Source of the DNA: Azohydromonas caseinilytica
GTDB lineage: Bacteria > Pseudomonadota > Gammaproteobacteria > Burkholderiales > Burkholderiaceae_C
Assembly: GCF_012927045.1 (NCBI RefSeq)
Contig: NZ_JABBFW010000008.1
Coordinates: 243,446 to 307,445, forward strand
Reading direction: 5' to 3'
DNA length: 64,000 bases
Program-made: the position numbers and the translations under genes
Shown here: piece by piece, positions 18,162-25,717 of the stretch
Position numbering within the stretch: the first letter of the stretch is position 1
Layout of the letters: the number at the start of each line of letters is the position of its first letter
The notes under the pieces: model-generated
Database searches by the model: none
What the model was told of the DNA's origin: nothing
The model's input: the letters and a program-made list of their open reading frames with translations, nothing else

Positions 18162-19001
18162 TCAGGCCGTGGCGGCGCTGCCGGTGAGTGCCGCGGCCGC
18201 CGCCGCCAGCGGCAACGCGATGCGGGTGATGCCCTGCTCGGACAGGAAGCGCGCTTCCATGCGCGTGGGCTCGTCCGGCAGCACCGCGTAGTGCGGGCCC
18301 TGCGAGCGCTTCATGATCTGGCGTGCGAAGGCGCGCGGCAGCTGGTCGTTGAAGCGGCAACCCAGGAACACGAAGCCCAGCGTGGCGCGGCGCTGCTGCA
18401 CCTCGGCGGGAATGGGCGTCTGGATGTCGATCTCGGTCAGCACCTCCACGAAGTCGCTGTCCGACACCAGGTAGTTCGAGGCCGGCGCGTGGCCGCCCCA
18501 GGGCTTGTAGTAGAGCGTGGCCGCGGCGATGGGATCGGGGCTGACTTGGCCCCGGGCGTCGTACCAGCCGGTCCAGGTGCCGAAATGCTCGCTCTGCGCC
18601 AGGCCCTGCACCTCGGCCCAGTCGCTGCGTGCGGCCAGCGCCTGGCGCAGCGTGTCGTCGTACCAGGCCTCGACGATCAGCGGCGCGGGCAGCGCGGCGA
18701 GCCAGCGGTGCAGCGCCGAAGGGGCTGGCGCCGCGGCGTAGGCCTCGTCCATCACCCTCACCAGCGTCTTGCGGTGCTTGAAGTTCTCGATGAACTGCGC
18801 CACGGCGGTGAGGCGGCTGCGGATCTTGCCCGGCACCGACACCTTGGCGCTGAGCATGCCGGCCAGCGCCAGCGCATCGGCCGGGGGCGTGGCGCCCTCG
18901 CACAGTGCCAGCAGGCCCGGGCCCAGGTAGGGCGCCAGCGTGCCGGCGGCCAGGCCGTCGGCGACGGCGGCGGGGAGCTCATGGAGGGTGGCGTGGGTCA
19001 T
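18162..19001 (-). CDS. SIR2-like (SIR2_2-type) protein, catalytic residues not conserved
   Basis: 279 aa, cytoplasmic. The layout suggests a SIR2_2-type Rossmann fold: LAPYLGPGLL near residue 25 (place of the GAGxS loop), LIVEAWYDDTL (residues 108-118; place of the TNYDD motif), LYYKPWGG (163-170; place of the K-x-HG motif), LVSDSDFVEVL and LGFVFLGCRFND. The asparagine of TNYDD and the catalytic histidine both appear to read tryptophan (W113, W168), so NAD hydrolysis or deacylation looks unlikely. AGGAGAA lies just before the start, 14 bases after the DegT-like gene. It belongs to the fdxN-to-cyaY transcript. Confidence 0.6.
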   Translation of the reverse strand: MTHATLHELPAAVADGLAAGTLAPYLGPGLLALCEGATPPADALALAGMLSAKVSVPGKIRSRLTAVAQFIENFKHRKTLVRVMDEAYAAAPAPSALHRWLAALPAPLIVEAWYDDTLRQALAARSDWAEVQGLAQSEHFGTWTGWYDARGQVSPDPIAAATLYYKPWGGHAPASNYLVSDSDFVEVLTEIDIQTPIPAEVQQRRATLGFVFLGCRFNDQLPRAFARQIMKRSQGPHYAVLPDEPTRMEARFLSEQGITRIALPLAAAAAALTGSAATA

Positions 19002-19015
19002 GGGGTTCTCCTGCG

Positions 19016-20200
19016 TCACAAATAGATCGCCGCCCCCGCCCCGACGTTGACCGACGAGTCCTTGAGCGTCTTGACGATGAACCTGATGTGGCCGGGCTCC
19101 AGGTGCGCGTGCAACGGCAGCGCCAGCGCGCGGTCGGCGATGCGCTCGGTTAGCGGCAGGTCGCCGCGCTTCCAGCCCTGCTGCGCGTAGAAGAACTGCT
19201 GGTGCAGCGGCACGCAGTACATCACCGCCTCGATCAGCTCGGTCTCCAGGTCTTCGATGATGTCGGCGCAGGCGCCGGCGGTGAAACGCTTGCCCAGGTG
19301 CACCACGTAGAGCATCCAGTGGACCTCGTCCACGCCCGGCGCGACGTAGGGCGGCTTGACGCCCTCGAAGGACTGCATCTCGGCCAGGTAGCTGGCCTCG
19401 ACGGCCTTGCGCCGCGACAGGAGGGTGTCGATGCGCGCGAGCTGCCCCGCACCCAGCGCCGCGGTGATCTCGCTCATCGCGGCTTGCAGCGGCACGCGCG
19501 CGCCCACCGACACCGAGCGCCGGTCCGACGGCGAGCGCGAGCGCAGGTAGCGCAGCTCCGAGGCCAGCGCGTCGTCGTCGGTGACGACCATGCCGCCCTC
19601 GCCGCAGCACAGCGCCGAGGGCTGCGAGAAATCGAACACCGACAGGTCGCCGAAGCTGCCCACCAGCCGCCCGCCCAGGCGCGAGCCCAGCGCCTCGGTG
19701 GAGTCCTCGACCAGCCGCAGGCCCCGGGCGCCGGCGAGCTGGCGCAGCTCATCCCAGGCGGCCGGGTGGCCGTTGGCGTTGCCGGCCAGGATGGCCCTGG
19801 TCGCGGGCGCGACCTTGTCGGCCGCGCGCACCGGGTCCAGGCAGCCGGACCAGTAGTTGATGTCGGAAAACACCACGCGCGCGCCGGTGAGCTGCACCGC
19901 GTGTGCCACCTGGTGCCAGCCGTAGGGCGAGGCGATCACCTCGTCGCCCGCGCCGATGCCCAGGGCGCGCAGCGCCAGCCAGGTGCCGATGGTGCCGCTG
20001 GACACGGCCACCGCATGCTTGCGCCCGATCCAGCGCGCGAACGCCGCCTCGAAGTGCTGCACCATGCGCCCGGCCGACAGCCGCGGCTCGCGCAGCGCGG
20101 CCTGCACCAGCTCGATTTCGACCTCGCTCATGTCGGGATCGGACAGCAGCAGCTCGCCCTCGGGCAGCTCCTCTTCCGGCGCCTGCATCACCGCGTTCAT
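19016..20200 (-). CDS. DegT/DnrJ/EryC1/StrS-fold protein lacking the PLP lysine
   Basis: 394 aa. The fold family is clear: SSGTIGTWLALRALGIGAGDEVIASP (67-92), VVFSDINYWSGCLDP, LRLVEDSTEALGSRLGGRLVGSFGD and GEGGMVVTDDD (200-210). The PLP-ring aspartate position is kept (D166). The Schiff-base lysine, normally five residues before GEGG in FHPTKNLTTGEGG, is S195 here (FSQPSALCCGEGG). An ordinary aminotransferase reaction is therefore unlikely. The start ATG overlaps the stop of the 87-aa gene (ATGA). It is a nif-operon accessory gene of unknown role. Confidence 0.8.
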   Translation of the reverse strand: MNAVMQAPEEELPEGELLLSDPDMSEVEIELVQAALREPRLSAGRMVQHFEAAFARWIGRKHAVAVSSGTIGTWLALRALGIGAGDEVIASPYGWHQVAHAVQLTGARVVFSDINYWSGCLDPVRAADKVAPATRAILAGNANGHPAAWDELRQLAGARGLRLVEDSTEALGSRLGGRLVGSFGDLSVFDFSQPSALCCGEGGMVVTDDDALASELRYLRSRSPSDRRSVSVGARVPLQAAMSEITAALGAGQLARIDTLLSRRKAVEASYLAEMQSFEGVKPPYVAPGVDEVHWMLYVVHLGKRFTAGACADIIEDLETELIEAVMYCVPLHQQFFYAQQGWKRGDLPLTERIADRALALPLHAHLEPGHIRFIVKTLKDSSVNVGAGAAIYL

Positions 20201-20460
20201 GGCGCCACCTTGTCCACGACGAAGAAACCGGCGGCCTGCGCCGGGTCGTCGGTGACGTTCCAGCAGTGACCGTCGCTGGCGCCCAGGTAGAGCGCGCGGC
20301 GCGCGCCGATGGCGGCGGGCTTCTCGTGGCGCATGTCCATCGCGTCCACCACGATCACGCGCAGCGGCGCGAAGCGCTCGCGCAGCACGGCCGCGGCCTG
20401 GCGCGCGCTGTCGGCGGCATCGGCCAGGCCCAGCGCTTCCTGAAGCAGCGCGGCGTCCAT
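20197..20460 (-). CDS. Small nif-operon protein of unknown function
   Basis: 87 aa. It begins MDAALLQEALGLADAADSA, has a central IVVDAMDMRHEKPAAIG stretch and ends in YLGASDGHCWNVTDDPAQAAGF; it looks like a compact alpha/beta protein without cysteine motifs (one cysteine). It starts 2 bases after the nifT stop and its stop overlaps the DegT-like start, so translation of nifT, this gene and the DegT-like gene is probably coupled. It may be one of the small DUF families found near nifT (DUF6129-like), but this could not be confirmed. Confidence 0.65.
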   Translation of the reverse strand: MDAALLQEALGLADAADSARQAAAVLRERFAPLRVIVVDAMDMRHEKPAAIGARRALYLGASDGHCWNVTDDPAQAAGFFVVDKVAP

Positions 20461-20462
20461 GC

Positions 20463-20675
20463 TCAATCTCCGGACAGGCGCTTGGCCTCGACCGTGATCG
20501 GCAGCCCGGTGCCCGGCGCCATTTCCGGCAGCGACAGCACCCAGCCGTTGCCCAGCGTGACGGTGCCACCCCACAGATCGGCCTTCTCCTGGGACACGAT
20601 CGGCTCCTCCAGGTCCTTCTTGGGCACGTAGGCCGACAGGGCGCCGGTGGAGGTCTTGCGGATCATCACTTTCAT
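20463..20675 (-). CDS. nifT: NifT/FixU protein
   Basis: 70 aa with the almost invariant NifT sequence pattern [20 protein letters not shown], then EEPIVSQEKADLWGG, LGNGWVLSLPEM and LPITVEAKRLSGD. NifT is a small protein of nif operons whose loss has little effect in tested diazotrophs; its role is unsettled. A strong AGGAGA site precedes the start, and ATGA overlaps the nifS stop. In many diazotrophs nifT follows nifK; here it follows nifS, a rearranged order. Confidence 0.93.
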   Translation of the reverse strand: MKVMIRKTSTGALSAYVPKKDLEEPIVSQEKADLWGGTVTLGNGWVLSLPEMAPGTGLPITVEAKRLSGD

Positions 20676-21850
20676 GGGGTCTCCTGGAAAACGGGTTGCG
20701 GCGCCGCCGCGGCCTGGGCCAGCAGCGGCCGCAGCCGCCCGGTGGCCGCGGCGATGGCGGCGGCTATGTGTTCGGGGGTGGTGTCGGGGCCCAGCGACAG
20801 GCGCACGCCGGCCTTGGCGTGCAGCGGGCTCTCTCCCATGGCCCGCAGCACGTGCGAGGGCTGCGTGCCGCCGGCGCTGCAGGCCGCGCCCGAAGAGGCG
20901 ACGATGCCGGCACGCTCTAGTTGCGACAGCACCTGCTCGGCATCGAGCGTGCCGAAGCGCAGGCACAGCGTGTTGCACAGCCGCTCGGCCGCGCGGCCAT
21001 AGACGTGCACGCCCGGCAGCGCCGCCAGCAGCGCCTCTTCCAGGCGCCGGCGCAGTGCTTCCATGCGGGCGATGTCGGCCGCCAGCGTCGCGGCGGCGCG
21101 CTTGCAGGCGGCGGCAAAGCCGGCGATGCCGGGCAGGTTCTCGGTGCCGCCGCGGCGGTGGCGCTCCTGGCGGCCGGCAAGCAGCGGCGGCAGCGGCAGC
21201 CCCTTGCGCACCAGCAGCGCGCCCACACCCTTGGGGCCGCCGAGCTTGTGGGCCGACACCGACATCAGGTCGGCGCCGGAGGCGGCGAAGGACAGCGGCG
21301 CCTTGCCCGCGAGCTGCGTGGCGTCCACGTGCATCCAGGCCCCGGCGGCATGCGCCAGCGCGGCCAACTCGGCCACGGGCATGAGCACGCCGGTCTCGTT
21401 GTTGGCGCCCATGACGCTGACCAGCGCCACGTCGTCGCGGATGAGCGAGCGTGCCGCGGCCAGGTCGAGCCGGCCCTGCGCGTCCACGGGAATGAAGTCG
21501 ACCGGCACGCCCTCGGCGCCCAGGCGCAGGCCCAGCGCCAGCAGCCCGGGGTGCTCCACGGCGGAGAGCACCAACCGCCGCCGCGTGCCGGCCTTGAGCG
21601 CACCCAGCAGCGCCATGTGGTTGGCCTCGGTGGCGCCGCTGGTGAACACCACCTCGGCGGCCTGGCAGCCCAGGAAGGCGGCGACGCGCCCGCGGGCCTG
21701 GGCCAGCAGCCGCCGCGCGTCCTGCCCGGGCTCGTGGGTGGACGAAGGGTTGGCCCAGCACTGCTGCAGCGCCTGCACCATCGCCGCCACCGCTTCGGGC
21801 ACCGGGCGCGTGGTGGCGTTGTGGTCCAGGTAGACGGTGGCGGTGTTCAT
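20672..21850 (-). CDS. nifS: NifS-type cysteine desulfurase
   Basis: 392 aa. [16 protein letters not shown] opens the protein, PLP is bound by K202 in [12 protein letters not shown], and the active-site cysteine is C324 in [12 protein letters not shown]. It takes sulfur from cysteine and supplies it for Fe-S cluster assembly, here for nitrogenase. No NifU scaffold is encoded alongside, so the scaffold must come from elsewhere (nifU or iscU). It sits between the nifZ-like gene (88-bp spacer) and nifT (ATGA overlap). Confidence 0.93.
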   Translation of the reverse strand: MNTATVYLDHNATTRPVPEAVAAMVQALQQCWANPSSTHEPGQDARRLLAQARGRVAAFLGCQAAEVVFTSGATEANHMALLGALKAGTRRRLVLSAVEHPGLLALGLRLGAEGVPVDFIPVDAQGRLDLAAARSLIRDDVALVSVMGANNETGVLMPVAELAALAHAAGAWMHVDATQLAGKAPLSFAASGADLMSVSAHKLGGPKGVGALLVRKGLPLPPLLAGRQERHRRGGTENLPGIAGFAAACKRAAATLAADIARMEALRRRLEEALLAALPGVHVYGRAAERLCNTLCLRFGTLDAEQVLSQLERAGIVASSGAACSAGGTQPSHVLRAMGESPLHAKAGVRLSLGPDTTPEHIAAAIAAATGRLRPLLAQAAAAPQPVFQETP

Positions 21851-21938
21851 GGGCGGTGGCGGCGTCAACGGTGCGTCGGGCCCCGCCCTGCGGCACGCCG
21901 GCAGGGTCCGGCGGCCGTGCAAGGGACGGATCGGGCGT

Positions 21939-22205
21939 TCATGCGGCGGCAGCGGGCGCTGCGAGGGCCTGCAGGGGCGTGATCTCCTCTTCGAGGCAGC
22001 CCAGCACGCACACGCCGAAGTCAACCATGTAGATCGGCAGGTTGGCCTCGCCGTGGTGGCCCACCTGCACGATCTCGCCCGGGCCGCCCTTGGCGACCAG
22101 GAGGATGTCCTCGGGCACGTCGGGCACGCTGCCGTCGTTGTAGAGGTCCACCACCGCCTTCACCGGCAGGCCCCAGGGGTACTTGGGTTCACGCAGGTCG
22201 ATCAT
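21939..22205 (-). CDS. NifZ-domain protein (short form)
   Basis: 88 aa. MIDLREPKYPWGLPVKAVVD, LYNDGSVPDVPEDILLVAKG, GEIVQVGHHGEANLPIYMVDF and VLGCLEEEI follow the NifZ family core (NDG ... LLV..G ... G.I..VG ... IY.V.F ... EE.I). NifZ-type proteins assist maturation of the MoFe protein P-clusters. A second, more canonical NifZ is encoded at 38457-38792. The start is 14 bases after the fdxN stop, so it is cotranscribed with it. Confidence 0.8.
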   Translation of the reverse strand: MIDLREPKYPWGLPVKAVVDLYNDGSVPDVPEDILLVAKGGPGEIVQVGHHGEANLPIYMVDFGVCVLGCLEEEITPLQALAAPAAAA

Positions 22206-22219
22206 GGCGGGACTCGGGC

Positions 22220-22414
22220 TCAGACCTTCTTGATGCAGCCGTCCACCGGGCACACCGTCACGCACTGCGGCGCGTCGAAATGGCCCTCGCACTCGGTGCA
22301 CTTGGCCGGGTCGATGATGAAGGTGCCGCCCTTCTCGCGGATGGCGTTGTTGGGGCACTCGGCCTCGCAGGCGGAGCAGCCGGAGCACTGGGAAGCGATG
22401 ATCTTGTAAGCCAT
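22220..22414 (-). CDS. fdxN: 2[4Fe-4S] ferredoxin, FdxN type (copy 1)
   Basis: 64 aa with cysteines at 10, 13, 16, 20 and 39, 42, 51, 55, 60: the first cluster motif is [11 protein letters not shown] and the second is the long-loop C-x2-C-x8-C-x3-C form of nif ferredoxins. It carries low-potential electrons for nitrogenase or NifB. It differs at only three positions from the copy at 39600-39794. A sigma-54 promoter and a TGT-N10-ACA site lie upstream, making it the first gene of the operon that ends in cyaY. Confidence 0.92.
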   Translation of the reverse strand: MAYKIIASQCSGCSACEAECPNNAIREKGGTFIIDPAKCTECEGHFDAPQCVTVCPVDGCIKKV

Positions 22415-22450
22415 GGTGGGTCTCCAGGAACGGTCCGTGAGCCCCGTATT

Positions 22451-22465
22451 GCGAGAGCCGTGCCA
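22451..22465 (-). promoter_or_regulatory. Sigma-54 promoter of the fdxN-nifZ-nifS-nifT operon
   Basis: TGGCACGGCTCTCGC on the minus strand: -24 GG and -12 GC are separated by ten bases as required. The only departure from the TTGC box is one base. It ends 36 bases from the fdxN start. The promoter is nearly identical to that of nifB (41450-41464), at the same distance from the start codon. Confidence 0.8.
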
Positions 22466-22517
22466 GGGCGATTCGCGGCCTTTTCACGGCTTTTAGGGCG
22501 CTGGCGGGACGTTGGCT

Positions 22518-22533
22518 TGTCCGGTAGGCCACA
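22518..22533. promoter_or_regulatory. NifA-type upstream activator site (TGT-N10-ACA)
   Basis: TGTCCGGTAGGCCACA matches the NifA recognition pattern exactly and lies 52 bases upstream of the fdxN -24 box. This supports NifA-dependent activation of the operon. The spacing is shorter than the usual 80-150 bases, which is a mild caution. Confidence 0.65.
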
Positions 22534-23340
22534 AAAGCGACAAGCCGCGTCGGCTCTGCGACGGGGCGCTTTGGCAGCCGTTGAGGTCGTATGGGCCGCC
22601 CACCACGGCGGGCTCCCCAATCCATGCCGTGCATGCCGGCGTCGCGCTGTGTAGCGGACTGCATTGCGTGACAGGACGTGCCTGGATGTGTGAACCGCGC
22701 CGCGATCCCGACGACTGGTTCCGCGCCTTGCCGGCCGGTTATGAGGGCCAAGTGGTGGCGCCGTGGAGCTTTTGCTGCCACGAGGAGTAGGAGGCGCTGG
22801 CCACCAAGCTGGTCGGGCTCGATGCCGAGGCCGGCGCTGCTGGGCTCGGCATGACCACACGGCGGTGGACGAGCGCTTTGACATTGCCGAGTGCCCCGTG
22901 GCCGTGCTGCTGGGTCATGAGCGGCGCATGGCTTGGGGGCTGCGCTCGGGCCAGTGGCTGCTGCAGGTGGACCGCATCGAGCGGATGGAGTCCTGCGCGC
23001 CGCGGGTCGTGAACCTGGCGCCCGTGGTGGTGGAGGACCGCAGCCTCGGGTTGTGAGCGCCCACATGCCGCCAAGGCGCCTGCCCTTGGACATCAGTCGA
23101 TCAAACGCTCATGACATTGACATAAATCAACAAAAATATGTATCAAGTAGTGGCATTTGCTTACATAATGGTTGCATCTGCAACGGATTTTCGTGATGGC
23201 GACATCGACTTTCAAGCGCCAAGCCATGAGGCCGTGCAGCGCCGACCGACAGGCCAGACGGCCCATGCACACGCTGCACGTGCGCCGCGGCCACCGGCGG
23301 CCTCAGGTTCCTCATCAACTTCGACACTCAGGGAATGAAC
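22534..23340. other. Non-coding stretch between fdxN and the PEP-CTERM gene
   Basis: About 800 bases with no convincing intact gene. From 22688 to 23056 on the plus strand there is a codon-like stretch that needs a read-through stop (TAG at 22788) and a frame change near 22860 to continue (RRDPDDWFRALPAGYEGQVV, then ECPVAVLLGHERRMAWGLRS); it may be a decayed gene of unknown family. From 23095 to 23210 the DNA turns AT-rich, with TTGACA at 23117 and an inverted repeat GTTGCA-TC-TGCAAC at 23171-23184, a likely control region for the PEP-CTERM gene. Confidence 0.5.
22688..23056 (+). pseudogene. Possible decayed gene of unknown family
   Basis: A plus-strand protein-like stretch begins MCEPRRDPDDWFRALPAG and meets a TAG at 22788; the frame continues protein-like (EALATKLVGLDAEAG), then the sense passes to another frame (FDIAECPVAVLLGHERRMAW ... 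VDRIERMESCAPRVVNLAPV) up to a stop at 23056. No family is recognised. It is offered only as a possible relic; chance open frames are common at this GC content. Confidence 0.25.
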
Positions 23341-23970
23341 ATGAAAAAGCTCTTGTCGGCACTGCTGTTGACGGTTTGCGGCGTGACCGCTGCCCAGGCG
23401 CGCATCACGTACACCTACGAGCAGGCGCCCAATGACGCGTCCGGATGCACTGTCCCCGGTTGCTACAAGGACCCGTACATGACCAAGCTCACCGATGGTC
23501 GGACCGGCTACGCCGGTGTGTTGGTGGACCAGGCACGCCCCTGGGTCGGCTGGTACAACCTCGGGGTCGTCAACATCGACTTCAATCTGGGTGCGGTCAC
23601 GCCCGTATCGTCCGTTTCGATTGGCTCGGCACAGAACCGTCTCGACGATGTAGTGCTGCCCTCATTTGCCGTGTATGCGCTTGAAGGCAGCGAGTGGGTG
23701 CTGAAGGGCACGCTGGACAATCCGCCTACCGACGGCAACAACCGTGACGAGGCGAGCAAGGCGTCCCACCCCATCTTTACGCTGTCCGATCTCGATATCC
23801 AGAGCCAGTTCGTGCGTGTTTCGGTGATGTCGAACGGCCCGTGGAGCTTCCTGGACGAGGTCTACTTCAACGGGCAGCGCAATCCCGTCCCCGAGCCCGG
23901 CAGCGCGGCCATGGTGCTGGCCGGTCTGGGTTGCCTGGGCCTGATCAGCCGTCGCCGCCGCAACCGCTGA
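23341..23970 (+). CDS. PEP-CTERM sorting-domain protein
   Basis: 209 aa. Signal peptide (MKKLLSALLLTVCGVTAAQA), then an extracellular domain of discoidin-like look (WVGWYNLGVVNIDFNLG, VSSVSIGSAQNRLDDV, FVRVSVMSNGPWSFLDEVYF), and the tail VPEPGSAAMVLAGLGCLGL plus RRRRNR, the PEP-CTERM exosortase signal. The domain may bind carbohydrate. Start chosen at 23341, six bases after AGGGA; an ATG at 23335 would add two residues. It interrupts the nif region, is read opposite to its neighbours and has less extreme codon use, suggesting later insertion. Confidence 0.85.
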   Translation: MKKLLSALLLTVCGVTAAQARITYTYEQAPNDASGCTVPGCYKDPYMTKLTDGRTGYAGVLVDQARPWVGWYNLGVVNIDFNLGAVTPVSSVSIGSAQNRLDDVVLPSFAVYALEGSEWVLKGTLDNPPTDGNNRDEASKASHPIFTLSDLDIQSQFVRVSVMSNGPWSFLDEVYFNGQRNPVPEPGSAAMVLAGLGCLGLISRRRRNR

Positions 23971-23993
23971 CTGCGTCACCGGGTGTCGTGCGC

Positions 23994-24010
23994 GGGCCTG
24001 CTGAAGGCCC
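23994..24010 (+). terminator. Hairpin after the PEP-CTERM gene
   Basis: GGGCCT-GCTGA-AGGCCC, a six-bp GC-rich stem 24 bases past the stop codon. No T-run follows, so it is a weak candidate. Another seven-bp hairpin (ACACGGT ... ACCGTGT) lies at 24037-24057, at the end of the modD relic on the other strand. Confidence 0.35.
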
Positions 24011-24043
24011 GGCCAGCTACGGCCGCCGGTGGCGGAACACGGT

Positions 24044-24240
24044 TCACAACACCGTGTGGCTACGCGAAAACCTCACCTTCACCTTTGCAGGCGTTGCCCA
24101 GTACGGTGCCGAGTTGACCAGCAGGTCCACGCCGGCGCGGGCATAGGCCACCGCATTGCCGGCCTTCGTCGGGATTCCGACAACGGCGACAACCGCAATG
24201 AAGCCGACGCGCGACAGCCCGCCGTGGAGGCGGGCCGTCG
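24044..24240 (-). pseudogene. modD: modD relic, C-terminal end only
   Basis: In one minus-strand frame ending at a TGA at 24044 the translation reads GNAVAYARAGVDLLVNSAPY followed by WATPAKVKVRF. This matches the C-terminal signature of ModD, the nicotinate-nucleotide pyrophosphorylase-like protein of molybdenum uptake loci (NAxxYAxxGxDxLVTSAPY..APADVKV). No start codon or remaining 200 residues exist upstream, where the ArsC-like relic is found instead. It appears to be the leftover of a molybdate-related gene once at the end of this nif transcript. Assignment is by pattern. Confidence 0.55.
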
Positions 24241-24318
24241 GTGGGCGTGGACGCTGCGGCGGAAGCGGTGTCAGGACGAAACGCAGCGCATCCGCTTTTC
24301 CGGGTGCCGGGCCGAGGC

Positions 24319-24496
24319 TCAGCCTTCGAGCGATGCCGGCGTGCCGGCCACGGCCGATAGGCCCACGAAGCGCTCCACCTTGGCCGTGTCGAAGGCGACG
24401 AAGTGCGCTTCAGCGGTGGCCGGCGGCTTCGAGCAGCGCGCGCTGGCGGGCGTTGCCGCCGCAACCGGGCTTTCCATAAAAGCGCAGGTGCGCCAT
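24319..24496 (-). pseudogene. Broken nitrogenase-associated ArsC-like gene
   Basis: The frame from 24496 reads MAHLRFYGKPGCGGNARQRA then LLEAAGHR and stops at 24410. This is the N-terminus of the nitrogenase-associated ArsC/Spx-like family (FYEKPGCxxNxRQKALLEAAGH). In the +1 frame the sequence goes straight into AHFVAFDTAKVERFVGLSA, the family's C-terminus, ending at 24319. About 70 central residues are missing and the frame is shifted, so it is an internal-deletion pseudogene. It starts 26 bases after hscB. Confidence 0.7.
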
Positions 24497-24522
24497 GGGG
24501 GCGTCTCCCGAGCCATCGGGTT

Positions 24523-25044
24523 TCATGCTTCCAGCGCCTCCAGCCGGCTGGCGATGGCTTCGCGCAGGCGCACGACGTAGCTCAGCACCCAGGCCAGCTG
24601 CGCCGCGGCGACAGCGTCGTCGCGCTCGTCCAGCAGCACGTGCAGCGACTCCAGCGTCTCGCGCTCGTGGGCCGCGACTTCGGCGTCCAGGCGCTCCACC
24701 GCCTGGACGTCGCGTGCCTCGTCCAGCGCCTCGCGCCAGGCCATCTGCCGGGCCAGAAATACCAGCGGCACGGCGCCGCGGCCGGCCTGCGCGTCCATGG
24801 GGACGCCGCGCAGCTCGCACAGCAGGAAGGCGCGCTGCACCGGGTTCCCGAGCCGCTCGCGCGCCTCGTTGATGCGCACGGCCCACTGCGTGGCCGCCTG
24901 CTGCTCGGCAGCGCTGGCGTTGGCCACGTGGTCCGGATGCATGCGCGCCTGCAGTGTGCGCCAGCGCTCGTCCACCGCCGCGCGGTCGAGCGCGAAGCGC
25001 TGCGGCAGGCCGAACAGCGTGAAGTCGTCCATGGCCAGGTTCAT
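24523..25044 (-). CDS. hscB: HscB-type Fe-S cluster J-protein co-chaperone
   Basis: 173 aa, the usual length. The J-domain covers the first 80 residues with HPD at 36-38 (ARMHPDHVA), then the helical C-terminal domain that contacts IscU (FLARQMAWREALDEARD). HscB delivers IscU to the HscA ATPase. The start overlaps the Rrf2 regulator stop (ATGA). No hscA, iscU or fdx follows, so this is probably a nif-specialised second copy in an Fe-S operon with an IscR-like regulator and [2Fe-2S] ferredoxin (inference). Confidence 0.9.
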   Translation of the reverse strand: MNLAMDDFTLFGLPQRFALDRAAVDERWRTLQARMHPDHVANASAAEQQAATQWAVRINEARERLGNPVQRAFLLCELRGVPMDAQAGRGAVPLVFLARQMAWREALDEARDVQAVERLDAEVAAHERETLESLHVLLDERDDAVAAAQLAWVLSYVVRLREAIASRLEALEA

Positions 25045-25616
25045 GCGGCGCTTTCCGACAGTGCGACGCTCTCGCTGCGCGCCGCGGGCCGCACCTGGGA
25101 CAAGGCGCCCAGGGGCAGCGGCGTGCCGGGACGCGCGGGCAGGAGCGCTGCGACGTGCGGCATGTCCAGCAAGGGGTTGGTGGCCTGGCCCTGCCGGTGC
25201 GTGTCGGCCAGGTCCTGCAGCGTCACCGCGCCCAGCACGCCCTGCATCACCTCGTCCAGCCCGGCCCACAGCTCCTGCGTCAGGCACTTGCCGGCGTTGT
25301 CGCCGACACGGGCCTCGGCGCAGAAGGTGCTGCGGCGGTCCGGCCGCTCCTTCACACACTGCACCACCTGCGCCACCGTGATCTCGTCGGCGCGGCGCGC
25401 CAGCGCGTAGCCGCCCTCGCGCCCGCGGGTGAAGCGCACGAGCTTGTGGCGGCGCAACTGCGTGAACAACACCTCAAGGGCATAGGAAGACAGGCGCAGG
25501 CGCCGGCCGATGTTCTCCTGCGGCACCGGCCCGCGCCGCGACAGCAGCATCAGGTCCACCATGACGGCCACCGCCATGCGGTCCCGTTCGAAGCGTCCCC
25601 TGGTAGCGACTTCCAT
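25041..25616 (-). CDS. Rrf2/IscR-type transcriptional regulator with incomplete cluster ligands
   Basis: 191 aa. The N-terminal winged helix (AVAVMVDLMLLSRRGPVPQENIG, LSSYALEVLFTQLRRHKLV, RGREGGYALARRADEITVAQVVQCV) is that of Rrf2 proteins. IscR binds [2Fe-2S] through C92, C98, C104 and H107; here only the first and third cysteines remain (C99, C111), the middle one is G105 and the histidine is Q114. The C-terminal extension of about 60 residues lacks cysteines. It may sense the cluster differently or act as an apo-regulator. It is cotranscribed with hscB. Confidence 0.85.
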   Translation of the reverse strand: MEVATRGRFERDRMAVAVMVDLMLLSRRGPVPQENIGRRLRLSSYALEVLFTQLRRHKLVRFTRGREGGYALARRADEITVAQVVQCVKERPDRRSTFCAEARVGDNAGKCLTQELWAGLDEVMQGVLGAVTLQDLADTHRQGQATNPLLDMPHVAALLPARPGTPLPLGALSQVRPAARSESVALSESAA

Positions 25617-25717
25617 TCTTTTCCCCTGCTGAATGTGCTTGACTGCGGGCTAGCAGGATCTACGCCAAGGCGTGCCGCACACCGGAGCGGCACGCGACGC
25701 CCCGGGCGCCCCGCGGC

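Noticed and set aside
17787..19001. SIR2 and HEPN pair as an anti-phage system
   Set aside because: Both appear to lack catalytic residues and they sit in the middle of a nif-regulated operon with nifS, nifT and cyaY, so a nif role is the simpler reading.
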